Below are positions 1 through 12,330 of a DNA stretch of 64,000 nt, piece by piece. The DNA lies in the NCBI GenBank assembly GCA_012861695.1, contig JAAOOA010000002.1, forward strand, positions 34,613,244-34,677,243, read 5' to 3'. This DNA is from Trematomus loennbergii (taxonomy: Eukaryota; Chordata; Actinopteri; Perciformes; Nototheniidae). A program made the position numbers and the translations under genes. Within the stretch, counting starts at the first letter, position 1. Each line of letters begins with the position of its first letter. The notes under the pieces were generated by a model. It saw only the letters and a list, made by a program, of their open reading frames with translations, was not told the DNA's origin and did not search any database.

Positions 1-870
1 TACATGAGTTTAAAATGTCGCGCTGCAGGGTGGGATTGATAGTGACTGATGGAGGAGGCGATTGCCAGCATATCAGTACACTGACCTTGTGCGTCTCCAT
101 TATCCTCTGTCATCCTTTAACTGTAGCCCTTCAGGCTCACACGGTGCATAATGGCAGGTAATTACACTCTTACTCAGTTACACAAATTGTGGAAATCATT
201 ACATCTCCGTGGGGAATCAGGTTTTGATAACTAGTGCCAAAAAACCTCCTGGAGACGCAGACGTCTATTAGTGAGAGTCATATTGCTTTGTAGTCAGGCC
301 TTTGAAGTGCCGCTGCAGAGATCGACTGGTGGTATCAGGCTGCTCTTAGCCCGGAGGCTGGAGGTCAAAATGGAGACACTTATCCTGACCTTGAGCGCCA
401 CAAAGTCCTGTCCTCTCCGGCTCTGGCTGCTATCACAAACGCCGGGCACCGGAGGACAAATCAGATGCAGGAACCTTGCATCGATCACACAGCGTTTCAT
501 CTTCTCACATGACTTCCCCACAGCAGGATTGAAAAGAAAAAGGGGGGAGAGCCAATCGCGCTCACTCAGATGCTCATGAGTGCATGTCCTCTGTCTTTCT
601 ATACCTCTCTGTCTTTTTCATACACACACACAATGACATTTAGCACTTAACCTCTCGCTGCCCCGCACATTTCCTCCTTCTTGCTCTACAGCGCAGCTTT
701 CAACAGACCCTTTAGTCTCAGGGGTAGCATGTGTCTAGCTCTGCAGTGTTGCTATAAATTAATCTAAAAACCATTCACACTCGCTCTGCCAATCGCTACA
801 GACATAAAGTGTGCTCTTTTCCCCCTTTTATTTGTATGACTTCTCACTCCTTATGCTGTCCTTCTCTGTT
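1..870 (+). other. Intron of the nectin-3-like gene (no gene seen)
   Basis: I see no coding exon, RNA gene or named repeat here. The stretch precedes the TTAA MITE at 871 and the nectin-3-like exon at about 1570, so it is most simply intronic sequence of that gene, whose Ig-domain exons would lie upstream of the window. The open frame at 271-579 has no recognisable protein character. Confidence 0.5.
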
Positions 871-1541
871 TTAAAGGGGACCTATCATGCTAAATGCACT
901 TTTTTATGTCTTCTATACATAAATATGTGTCCCCGGTGTGTCAGGGAACTCACAAAGTGTCAGAAAATAAAACCCTCTCTCTTTCCTCCGTACCAACATC
1001 TCTAAAAATGGGGATACACGGAGCTGATCCAGATTTGCGTCCGATATGACGTACTATCACAATGCGAAACAATGCGCAAAGTGTTTTGGAAGTAATTGGT
1101 CTTGTTTACATTAGCAAGCATCGCTAACACTCAGAGCTAACCTGTACTGGAGAGAGTATGTGTAAAAAAGCAGGATATAAAAAGGAACTCACCTTGTAGT
1201 AAACCCGCAAGAAAATAAGCATTTGAGCTCCATACTGTTTCAGAAATAATCCTTGAAGTGGTTTGGAACATGATTGACGTTTAATTACGGCAGCTTTTAG
1301 CTGTATCTGTCACTGAACTCACTGCTTGCCTTGCCGTGCTCAAAAGGGGGCGGGGCCAGCAGCTACAGTCACAGAATCAACACTTCTCTAACAGCTGAAA
1401 CAGAGGGATATGAGGGATGTCTAAAATGCATGATCTGTTTGGTATTTTGAGCAAAACACATCATAAACATGTTTTATATATTTTTTTTTATATCTGAGAC
1501 TCATAATAATGCCTAAAAATAGCATGATAGGAGATCTTTAA
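871..1541 (+). mobile_element. TTAA-flanked MITE, copy 1
   Basis: The left end reads TTAAAGGGGACCTATCATGC and the right end, at 1522-1541, is its imperfect inverse ending in TTAA. Two other copies (35315-35823 and 54193-55428) share these ends and the subterminal sequence; for example the block at 1416-1470 around 'atgcatgatctgtttggtat' recurs at about 35718-35765. TTAA at both borders is the target preference of piggyBac-type transposases. There is no coding capacity, so this is a non-autonomous element. Its right end lies only about 28 bp before the splice acceptor of the nectin-3-like terminal exon. Confidence 0.85.
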
Positions 1542-1569
1542 ACCTTTTCATCACATGTTTACTCTGCAG

Positions 1570-2222
1570 AACCCCCCCCTCCACGGCGGCCCCCAGCACC
1601 ACTGCACCCCCCGCAGCGAGACCTCGGGACCTGGCACCGCGGCGGACCAGCACAGAGCCCTGTTCACCTCCCCCACCCTGGCCTCCTTACCTGACAGCAG
1701 CCTGGGTACCATCGTGGGCGGGGCTGTGGGCGGAGTCTTGTTCCTGATCCTCTTGCTGATTCTGGGCGGGGCCTGCTTCATGCGGTCGCGCCGGACCTTC
1801 AGAGGAGACTACTACACCAAACAGTACCTGGGACCCTCCGACATGCAGAAGGAGGCCCAGCTGGACGTGCTGCAGCCCCACGAGCTGCAGGAGGTCTACG
1901 GGGATAAGACCAGCAAAGGCAGCCAGGATCTGAAACCCAAACTGGGCGGGGACATCATTTACCCGACTACACCCCTGACCATAAGGATAGGGACGACTGG
2001 GCCGATAGAGGGGACGCCAACAGGGGCCTCAAGGAGGGAAACTACTACCCAGATCTCTACAACCCCCAAAACATGCACCCCTGCGGGCCCCCTGTGCACA
2101 GCCCCACAGTGAACAACGGCTCCCCCTACGTCCCGGAGGACTGCTACGACAACGGGACAGACAGCGACTATGTGTCCCACATGGACGGATCTGTGATTTC
2201 ACGCAGGGAGTGGTATGTTTGA
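1570..2222 (+). CDS. nectin3: Nectin-3-like terminal exon (TM segment and afadin-binding tail), partial, one apparent frameshift
   Basis: Nectin-3 is a Ca2+-independent Ig adhesion receptor of adherens junctions whose cytoplasmic tail binds the PDZ domain of afadin. This last exon follows a pyrimidine-rich acceptor ending ctctgcag at 1569. It encodes a Pro/Ser/Thr-rich stalk, one membrane segment ([17 protein letters not shown]), then a basic stop-transfer and the nectin-3 alpha signature [20 protein letters not shown]. The protein ends [10 protein letters not shown], the class-defining nectin PDZ ligand; the stop is 2220-2222. The frame is broken near 1963: upstream coding is in the frame of 1570, downstream in the frame of 1965. 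The sequence has three Cs where four would keep both halves in frame, so one base appears missing. The similarity to the nectin-3 alpha tail rather than nectin-1 or -2 is from family knowledge; a or b paralogue is not decided. The ectodomain exons lie outside the window. Confidence 0.9.
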
Positions 2223-4560
2223 GGAAAGGAAGAAAAGAAAAAAAAGACAAATCAAACGACTGACTGAGAACAATTCACAAGAGACAGATTATCATTATTT
2301 CAGTTAAAGGATGAAAACTATTTCTCAGTGCGGTTTCACAACGAGCTCTTTGAACATTACTGCTCTGCCTTGATTGTAACCACTTAACCTTAAGGACGCC
2401 TATTTGGATTGTATTACACTTTTGGAGATTTTCAAGGAGCTGCAAATAAGCTGAAACGCCTCTGTGAAATTATCCGTGCAGGCTTAAGAGGCTTTGGCAT
2501 ACCGTGTTGTTTCAACTGATGTGAATGGGGTTTTGTATTCTGCTTGTTTGTGTTTGCACCTGTCTTTAACACAGGTCACAGGTCAGGTGTTCAGACCCTT
2601 GTTAGTGAAGTATTTATATCCCTGACTGACCGAGCTCTGCTCCCATAAAACCCCACATCTTCTGTGGCATTTTCCAAACGGTCTCTTGATAGTTCACAGC
2701 GTTTCATACTGTTGAAATGTTGATCATGGCTGCAAGCGGTATTTAAAGCAGATTATATTGCATGAGTTTTACAAAAAGTTAAAAGTATAATTGAGTTAAA
2801 GGGAAGGTTTGTCACTCACATGATTAAAAGGAGATTTAACAGGTGTTGTTCTGAGAGACTGATGAGAGTTCATTACAAAGAAAACCCTTGCAAACCTGTG
2901 GTTATGTTATTTAGTGGCTTTTTCAAACTCAAAGCGTCTTCAGCAAATTATTGTTGAAAAGGTGAGCCGTCACCTGACAGAGAGAAAGGATATTCCCTGT
3001 GGAAGTACTTTAACTTCCAGCTTCAGTTCAGCGTACTACAGATGTTCTTAAAGTTGTAAGATTTGAGTCCTGGTTCCCGTAGTAACAGCAACACTCCCTG
3101 AGCAGCTACTTTACAAGAGGACAACTTGTGTAATTAAAAATGGTCTTCTGACAAAGAAAAAGAGCAGAAAATTACTGTTATCTTGTTTTGTAGGCGCCTT
3201 TTTGATAACCAAAATTGCTGAGTACTAACCTCAGTGACAACATCTTTCCGTTTCCTGCGGGTGCTTCACAATAAAAGCTGGATTACATGCAAGCATCCTC
3301 TCCTCTGAATCTCTCTTGTTTAGGAAGCCAATCCAGTTTAGTAATGGTGGACTCTGCCACTACCAATAAAAGCTATTGAGAGGTAATTACTGCATGAAAA
3401 ATGCCAGCCATGCTAAGGGTAGATCTCATGAAAATCTTAAGGATTACCATCTTTAACCAAAACACTATTATCATTTTGAAATGTGTTAATCCAGTCACTT
3501 TCCTGAAGTCAAAAAGCACAACTTGGTTATTACAGTTGTCAGTAAACATCAAAGGAGACCCAGCAGGCTTTGGCCCTCTCTCCACTTAGCCATGATAACA
3601 GGCTGCATCGCTGTGTTTCCCATTTCCCCTCCTCTGTATCCTCTGATTTCTGTCTGCACACAAACACCAATTGGTCATTATAGATTTTATTTTAAATGTG
3701 GGATCAAAGCGATGAGTTATAAATGCCACATGTGACTTTAACAGCTGTCATCATCTGACGCTATGTGGCTCCATAAACCACCAACGGTTTCACTGCTGCC
3801 GCTCGACACCCAGCGGTGAGGATTCATGACGCTAAATAAGCAAACTACGTGTTGAAGAAAATGGGCAGAGAGAGGAGCACTAATAAACGGATCCTGAAAG
3901 CTTTAGTTTTATATATGTTTGAAGTCTGATTGTGGAAATACCTCCCAGCGCAGTTGGAAACGCTGAGCGGCTGACATCACTACTGATCACAGAACAGCCT
4001 ATGATGTTGGGGTTTGGCTCCTCTGAGGATATACAGCCTTCATGGAAACTAGAAATGTAATCCACCAGTGAAACAAATCAGTGTAGGAACCATGTAGGTT
4101 AGAGCTGTCTGCGTTATAGCTCCCAAAGGGATGTTACAGTTGTTTCCCCTCAAACAACAAACCCAGTGTCGTTCTGTTAAAACAAAAGAGTTGACATCAT
4201 ACATGATCTCATCTCATCTCACTGCTTGATTTGACCTTTCTCCACTTAGTGCTGTTTCCTCAGGAGTAACACATGGATCAAAGTGGCCTCAAATGAAAGG
4301 GAAAACACAACCTTTTTGGAGAGATCCCAGTGTAGTCAGAGTGTTTGTTGCAGGAAGAAGGAACCATATATGTGTGATACAGTCCGGTCAGGACAGGGGG
4401 GGTATATTTTGAGGTTGTTTCTCATTGGGGTTTTATAGATTGATGGTGCACATTTTCCTATTTTTTTTTCTTTAACCCTTCTCCACCCATGCCAGGGCTT
4501 TGGTGGAAGGTTTAGATGTCTGAGAATACACTTCTTTAATCTCGCTCTTACTCTCATCGC

Positions 4561-4601
<41 letters not shown>

Positions 4602-5640
4602 CTCCGCCACACATCTGCCACTGCAGCCCGCAATCCAGGATCAGACCTCGCCTCAAACCTTCAGCTTTTTAATTAACTTTTTTCTGCTCATTGCAACTTG
4701 GCAACCCACGTGCCCACAGTCGATGACATAGAGCTCAACCGTGTCTGCCATTTTTCATTCATAGCTTTAAAGTTATTTGGTAAACCTGTTCCATGCAAAC
4801 TGCTGTCTCTGCTTTCAAAATACTATCTTTCTTTTTTTGTATGTTTCATCTCTAAAGACTGTTTGACAAAAGCAAAAAGAGCTGAAGTGATGAATGTTAT
4901 TGTACAGGATCACTCTCCAACTGGTTTGCATGTAAATTAAGTTATTCGATGCCTACCACGTTTATTATTTGTCATCACCCATGTACATAATGCTAATAGG
5001 TTAGCGTAGGATTAGCTGTTTGATTTGTATGCTCATGTACAGTTGTGTTCTGGTCTCCCCTACTGAATAGTTGGTGCCTTAGATGGGTTGCGCAATGCAC
5101 AGAAACTTTGGAAAATGACAAGCATTAATATAAAGGATATAAATATCATTAAAGTGGAGGACTGACTGGTTCTTTAATATGTCTTCCATGGTTATATTTG
5201 AGATTTGCTGATATTAAAACATCAGAACAGACAAAAGGTTGATTGTTATGCCTTATACACTTTGAGGACACATGTAACAAGTTAGTTACTGAGACAATTG
5301 TAATAAGAAAACCTTCACTGGGAATTAAGGCAAGCCAGATTCATAGAAAATATTATTGTCCTGTAAATATGCTGGCTGTTTTTTTTTATTATTATTGAAA
5401 AATCTTATTTTTTTGTATGAGGTCTGTAATTTTCACAGAGTATTCGTTAATCTTACGTGCGTTCGAGGAGCTCATGATTAGGGCGAGCCTGTTTTCACTG
5501 CATTTTGTATTTGTTTCTGAACCAAATATTTTCTATGTTGTTGTTGTTTGAATGATTGGATCAGAGGTTAAAGTGCGGCTGATTGTATTTGGTTCCTTTG
5601 TTTGCAATAAAAAATACATCATCATTATTGCACTCAAATG
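2223..5640 (+). other. Probable long 3' UTR of the nectin-3-like gene
   Basis: After the stop at 2222 I see no further coding exon. AATAAA hexamers occur near 3270, near 3365 and at 5606-5611. The last is followed by a T/G-rich stretch, as expected for a cleavage site, so the UTR may extend about 3.4 kb. It contains a short AC microsatellite at 4563-4599. The UTR extent is inference. Confidence 0.45.
4563..4599. repeat. (CA)n microsatellite
   Basis: Uninterrupted CA dinucleotide repeat of about 37 bp. It accounts for the Cys-Val-rich open frame on the minus strand here, which is not a gene. Confidence 0.95.
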
Positions 5641-8540
5641 TGTCCTTGGATTCTGCTTTCAGGAGATCTTTTTCAAGTTTCTTTTCATTTCATTTTTCAT
5701 TCAGGTTTATTATTTTAGTCAAATACCTTTAACCTTTAATTTAATATTAAGAGCTTTACAGATGGATACAGTGTACACATTTAAAAAAATAATTGTACAC
5801 AAATCGCTTCTGTAAGTAGCATATGGGAAGCTTTGGCTTCTTTAAAGCCAACGCAACAGTTTGTTGTGAATGTACTTTAGGATTCTTGCTTTTTTGAGTT
5901 TGTACGTATCTTCATTTTTGATTGCGCTTATTGAAAGTCTCTGCATAAAAGCGTCAAACAAATAAAATGTAATATAATAAACATAATACAGAGTCCCTGC
6001 AGAAAATACCTTTTTGATTAAAGTCACGATCTTTAGTTTCAGTTATTTAATGGGTTGTTTGCAGTGATATGAAAATGTCTTCTTTTACAACCTTTTCCTG
6101 ACCACATTGCACAATGCTTCAGGCACAACATATTTTCTAGGCACCTGGAAGTTATTAGTGTACTGGTATCCTTGACATAAAGCCATTGGGATTTTATCTT
6201 TTTGATTTTTGATTATTCTAGGATATAAGGTCTGCGTTGAGATAACGTTGAACAACCACTTTTGTTAAGAGAAATCAAAGTTTCAAAATTCACGAGTGGG
6301 ATATTAACCGATTTATTTTATGTTCTTGAGCAAAACAATAAAACATCTTAAGCATCATTAATCATAGACCTTATTTCAAGCATCTAACCAAAAACTCAAT
6401 TAAAAAAATCAATTGACTTTAAGATGAGTAACCTGAAGTTCTAAAATGCTAACTTGTTTGAGGCTTTGGGCAATCCTGCAGCAATGTTTGACCTAGAAAC
6501 AGTAGTTAACAAAACAGTTTAACTTCAAGGTCCAATTAGTACTGTAGCTGTTCATCCATTGCCACCACATATTTCAGCAGATGGAGTCTTCCAAAATACA
6601 ATGGATTCAAAATCAATTCAAAACTTCAGGACAGCAACTTAATGGACTTGAGCTGGGCTGGTTTTGTCATCTGCTAGGTCAAAGGTTGAGAATGAGCTGG
6701 AAGTCTTTTATTTTAAAAGTGCTTGATAAAAAATTAGCTGCCATCGTCGCTGCATGTCATCCCTTCTGTTTCCCTTGCTCTTTACGGCTGTTCTATACAT
6801 TAAGGGGAAAAAAAGAAAAAGATTTTGACTCAACATTTCCCAGATTCCTTCCACAACATGCAGCTTTTTGCTTTTTTTGGATGGAGACAACCAAAGAATA
6901 CTGATCAGCTATTGTTTTTTGTATGTATTATATATTATTCTACCTCTTTTCATATAAGAAGACAGGTGTCCCTGTTTGAACTGGTATATATCTTGATTAT
7001 GTGGACTTGTGTTTGTCCCAGACGGCCACCCTTAAGTGGATTGCCCTGATTTGTAGCACCTGTCCCAGCGTCCCAGTTGGTGTAAATACCAGACTGCTGT
7101 ATTTTAGTCTGTTTGCTAAAACATTGATCTGAATCGTTGAAATGATTAAATTAGAGTTTTGTTTGAGGCTTTCCCATACTTCTTTGGACGTGTGCCTTTG
7201 TGCTAGCGCCTTTCACATATGCGTTTAGATAGTTTTCTCTCCAGTACGTGGTAGAGATGTTTCAGTGTTTCAGCCTGGGTCATCAGTCTCTGTCACTTCA
7301 GCCTCTTCCACTGTCCACACCTGTGATAGTAACTAACTGACCCATTTCACAGAGCTCTCCATCCTGTCTAACTCAGCACCCTCTTCATCACCGGTTCACA
7401 GAGTGAAGCGAGTGAGGCTTTCTTTTTTTTTTATCGCACCTGCATCGAGCGGGGCGGCGGCTGACCACCCACAACTCCCTCCTGTCCTTCATCAGTGCTC
7501 AGAGAGTAAGATGAGTCTCCTTGAATATTGTGAATTTATCACATTGAAATGATGCCCTCAAAACATTTACAAAGGAATTTACAATGGTATCCCTAATCCA
7601 AGCCCTCCCTCTCTAAGTGCCTGTGGTAAACCCCCAGTGTTAACCTGGCTTTGTAGGTGACACCACCACTATCAATATGTGTTGTTTAGCAAAGTGACAT
7701 TTGCCCCCTCCGGTCCAGATTAAGAGCAGGGGGAGAAACCAGATACTTAATCCTCTGTGGCATGTTGGACAGAAATCTCCCTTCTTGGACTTCACTTTCA
7801 TCACTTCATCGTCCACGTCGCCCTGGCGCAAAAGCACTCACTCTATTATCATGGTGTTGCCTGACTGGGATAACCCCGGCCTAATCCATCACTGCTACCG
7901 TCGGCATGTTTGTGCAGGCAGTGTGGGTAAATAACGCTGTGTTGGTGGGCTTGGGTTACCTCTCTTTTTCCTTTCTTAAGTATTTGGCAGATGGCTGCAA
8001 GGGGCATTCTTTTTAACACTTAATGAATCCGTCAGCAAATGTGTTTAGTTTTGTTACCTCGTAAAACAGCAGCAGGTACTTTCAACATTCTTTAGGACCC
8101 CACCCAAAAGTCAACATGGGTGTCTGCATCTAACTTTAACCTTTTGAAAGAATTCTTGTAAAAATGCATGTTTCTTTTTTCACTGCCAGTGTACCAGTAT
8201 TTTTTCTTATGTTACCTTTCATGATGTATTAATTCACACTGAAGGAGAGAGTGGTGGCCTCTACTATTTTGTGCTCCTACCCTCCTCCTCCTCCTCTCCA
8301 AAAACACTGATTGTTAGCTAATGAACACGAACGCAGCACCGGGAGCTCACTTCAAAGGCCACAGCTGACTGAGCTGAACAGACAAATTGTTTAAACTCAT
8401 GGGTTTGGAAATAATGAAATGCTGCAGAGGGTGGGAGAGTGCGGAGCAGTTATAAAAAAATGTTGTCACATGGCTGCGGTCTCGCTGGCCCTCTTCTCGG
8501 TGTGAAGTGAGGCTTCATGGCAGCAGCACCTGGGGCTGAG
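5641..8540. other. Intergenic stretch, nothing supported
   Basis: AT-rich sequence with several open frames of 60-110 codons, none with recognisable domains, signal peptide or splice-site structure. I see no gene, RNA gene or named repeat. Confidence 0.5.
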
Positions 8541-9216
8541 GCTGGAGCCACACGGAGACGAAAACGAACCGCATTCGATATCAAAAAAGTCTTCCGTCCA
8601 CATGGAATCGGCTCAATAAACGTGTCCGTCCACACGAGACCGCTCGACCCGCTGGAAACACTGTAATACATATGCCGGGCCTGTAAGTGGCGCTGTACTT
8701 CTGCCACAAAGTACACCAAAAGCAGCGAATAAGACCCCCGAGCATGGTTGCCATGGTTGCCCTTCTGTTTATTCTCCACGGTGATTTAGCAACATGTAGT
8801 TGTGTAGTTCTCCATTGCACTTGTTGCTGATGGTTGTGGTAGAGGAGCTCTAGATTTTGCACTAACATCTGTAGCACGGTCAGTAGCGTCTGGAGCACGA
8901 AAGCAACCCTGTGATCCGCCATTGTTGTTGTTGTTGGCGAAACACATCAGCAATGACGCGGGTGACGCTGGGGTGAGCAGCAGAGGTGGGGAGAGGCGGG
9001 GCTCGTTATCAGGAAATGATCGTATAGGGCGTAAACACGGAGCCGTTTGGCCCCCCAGAGCGCTGCGTCCGCAGATCTACCCACCTTGGGACCCGTTATC
9101 GTTATCGTTATCGTTATCGTTATCCGCGTTTCCCTGTCGGCCTCATGTGGACGAACCGTCTATAAGATAGAGAACTGTAGCGGATACGACCCGTTTCGTC
9201 TCCGTGTGGCTCCAGC
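8541..9216. mobile_element. DNA transposon (MITE) with inverted termini, class unknown
   Basis: The left end GCTGGAGCCACACGGAGACG at 8541 is matched by its perfect inverse at 9197-9216; the inverted repeat extends a few bases further with one indel. Subterminal sequence is also related on the two strands (a GTCCACATG-type block on each side). No transposase frame is evident and I could not define a convincing target duplication, so the superfamily is open. A short GTTATC hexamer array lies inside at 9093-9124. Confidence 0.75.
9093..9124 (+). repeat. (GTTATC)5 tandem hexamer
   Basis: Five adjacent GTTATC units within the 8541-9216 element. The array explains the repetitive Ile/Val and Ser/Leu frames there. 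Confidence 0.9.
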
Positions 9217-11530
9217 GACAGTGCTGTGAGTACCGCCGGGGGGGGAAACATCTCTGTTTGTTCAGAAGCAGTTGGTGGTTTTACTTTATAGAAAAATGCT
9301 GATAAATTGAAATGTTATAATTGTATGTCTTTCTTTTGAATTTATTTTGATTTAGATTATCCCTCAGATGGTGTCAGTCATTTGACACACTTTGTCCATT
9401 GTAAAATGGGTGTAATAACAGTGTAATTAGGGTGTTATATGGTTGTAATATGGGTCTAATATAGTGTGCGTGTGATTACTGTGTAATAGGTCTGTAATAG
9501 TGTCTTAATGTGTAATATGGGTGTATATAGGTGTTATGTTTAAAATAGAAAACATTATGTGATTGCCCATTTAAGGGATAAAAGTGTGTAATTATGTCTG
9601 TTAACAAAACCATCTCACTGCAGGGTTCATTTAGTCAATGTTTTTGAACGTTCTATCTAACACCATCTTCCCAGCAGATAGAGTATGGCCACTAGTTTTA
9701 CCCACACATTTATTTACTTTCAAATGACTACCTAACGTCATTCTTCTATGGTTTTGCAGCTTTTGCGGTTAACTCTGTTTTAGCTATATTTTACAGAAAA
9801 AAGAGTACCAAAAATAGAGCTTCAAGTAGAATTAAGTATTGACCATGGTGAAATTGAAACCTGACTCAGAATGAAGGATAATGTTAGCTAGATGTGTAAA
9901 TAGGCCCTAATGTGCAATACCAACTTAACAGCTAATAACATATCACTGTTTCTGCTCCCCTATGTGGCCAAAACAAAATATGTTGCAGGATTTAGGTTCT
10001 AAGATTTCATGACAATAACTGGGCAAACTCTTTTTCCAATGAACTGTCACACCATCAGAGAGATACTGAAATGACCCATCATTTAGATTGTCAACATTTT
10101 ATTTTTAGACTGTGGCATTCAAGTGTCAGACCACACTGTTTTTTTCTTTGTTTGTTTTCAATACTTCATTTTCTATATATATTTTCTCTCTAAACAAGAC
10201 CGACCTAAACAAATAAGCAAAGCTGTACACAAAGTGTTTTAAACATCCACAGGCGAATCCAAACAATACAAAAACAACAGACAAAAAAACCTTGAATTTT
10301 GTTTCTCTTTCGAAGTAAAATAAAGAAGAAAAATACAGAAAAAGCCTGCAGCCTCTGCTCTATTTGCAAGTTGCTACTGTTTCACTCTGCTTTTGTGATT
10401 TACAAGCCACAAGTATACGGTTTTCATTGTGATGTACAATGGGAGCATTTAATTAATGAAGTGAATCATCTACATGACAGTCACGCACAAGTAGTCTTAT
10501 TTATCTGCTTCATGTGGCCGGTTAAAGAACACTTTTTTTCTATCACAGACAGAAATAAATATCCAATGTTTTTGATTAACAAAACTCAAAACGAAAAAGA
10601 AAAATTGCCTTTCCATATCCTGACATGTTTATAAAACCTCCTACATGCATCACCTTTGGGCAGTAAATACGACTTGTTTGCAGCTGACTGGTGAGAGGTT
10701 GGGCACTGTGACAAAGCCCTTTTGTGCAGCGACTCCTCTGAGACCGAGAGCAAAGACAATGAAGGTTTTCATCGATGAGCCACATTGTTTCCCTGGATAG
10801 CACTGAGTGGCCATTCATAGATCAGAGTGTGTGTTCCCAGCCCGCTCTGCAGCCGTTTAGCTTTATTATTACTTAGCTTGCTGCTCCGGAGCGCCTGCGT
10901 TTCTCTTTGCTGACTCAGAAAGTTTACCAGAGACAGTTTACAGAAAAGTCCTGAGAGCAGCATATCTTATTGCACAATTTGAAATTAAATTGGGATGATA
11001 GAGTGGTTTTCTCTTGGGCCTAATATATAAAATATAACATACAGATAGAGGATGGTAAGAAAATATCCATAGGATCATTCCTCTCTTTGGCAGAGCCGCC
11101 ATCTCTGCCTCCCACTGCTGTAACAGGCCCTTTAAAGACTAAAACACATGTTGGAGTGCAAGGGGCAGGAGTTACATGGTTTACCTGTGAGTGTTTCTTA
11201 TGGATCAGCCTCTAATTGGGCTCATGGCATGCCACAGGCTCTGATCAGAATGGGTGGGCATCCATCTTACTGGCCTGTGACAGGGAGACCCCTACACCCC
11301 CCAGCATTGTTCTGCAGTGCTGGAGCAGATATAATCTTCAGTGAATTTTAATCCCTGCAAAACAATGCAATGGTCCATGGGAAATGTCCATGGGGTGTAT
11401 TCAAGGAAACAACACACAATTGAATGAAGCTTAAATACAACTAGGATTGGACTGAATCTGCAACTTGATGTATGCTGGAAACATATGGGAAGTGTCCGGA
11501 GGAAGTTTACATTCTGCAAGTACCAAGAAT
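9217..11530. other. Intergenic stretch, nothing supported
   Basis: AT-rich with small open frames only. A loosely repetitive 'gtgtaata/gggtgtaat' stretch occupies about 9405-9540. No gene recognised. Confidence 0.45.
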
Positions 11531-12330
11531 AAGAGTTCACAGCCAAGCTATAGCAGCTCTGTGGGGCTGCACACAGGCACAGCAGTGGTTTGAGGGGATT
11601 GCTATCGACAGCAAGCTAACAGGCTGATATTTACAATGCTAAGCTATAATGTTTACCATCTTTACATTTACAAGTGAGTGTGCTCACATGAATAGCACTA
11701 GATTCAAAGTGCAGCTGAAGCAAATGGGAATGTCATCAGTATTCTTTTCACAATTAGATTACATTTGATGATTGCGCTAGAGAAGTCAATGGATGAAAGT
11801 TATCACAATCCATCCTCTGGGAACAGTGAATAGCTCTACCAAATTTCCTCAAAATCTATATAATCCTTTCCCAGACAATTCACTTTGAACCACACATCCA
11901 CGTACTAGCAATGCTAAAGGAAAAACCACATGTTCACAAAAGTAATTTAAATCCATCTTCTAAGAACCATGAATGTCTGTAGGAGACTGTGCACCTATCC
12001 ATTCAGCATATGTGGAGATATGATGTTGTGAACATAGCAAACATGTGGTGGTCCACAAGCATCTATAATATATTTTAATATGTCAGTTGTTGTCATGAAA
12101 CGTACTCTAAACAACAGGTGGCAACCTTATGGTTAGAGCTAGAGGAAAAGTCATCAAAGTTATTATGATTCATCTTCTGGGGAACATGAATGATTGTACA
12201 ACATTTCAGGGGCAATCCACCAGATAGATACAGTATTTCAGTCTGTACCAAAGTTGTGGAATGACCAAACCACATTGCCATCCCAAAGATTTCACAATGA
12301 CATAAGAATCCCATCATTTATCACTGTCAG
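11530..12330. repeat. Degenerate teleost dispersed repeat
   Basis: The sequence has the wording of an old, very common fish interspersed repeat: 'gcagctctgtggggctgcac', 'aagctaacaggctgatattt', 'gtttaccatctttac', and repeated 'atccatcttctgggaac' blocks around 11806, 11952 and 12170. A related fragment lies at 34315-34720. Recognition is from memory of fish genomes; exact borders are not visible. Confidence 0.5.

Noticed and set aside
271..579. 102-codon open frame near the window start
   Set aside because: No domain, signal peptide or codon pattern, and it lies in what is probably a nectin3 intron.
10299..10634. 111-codon open frame
   Set aside because: AT-rich, no recognisable family, no supporting splice or start context.
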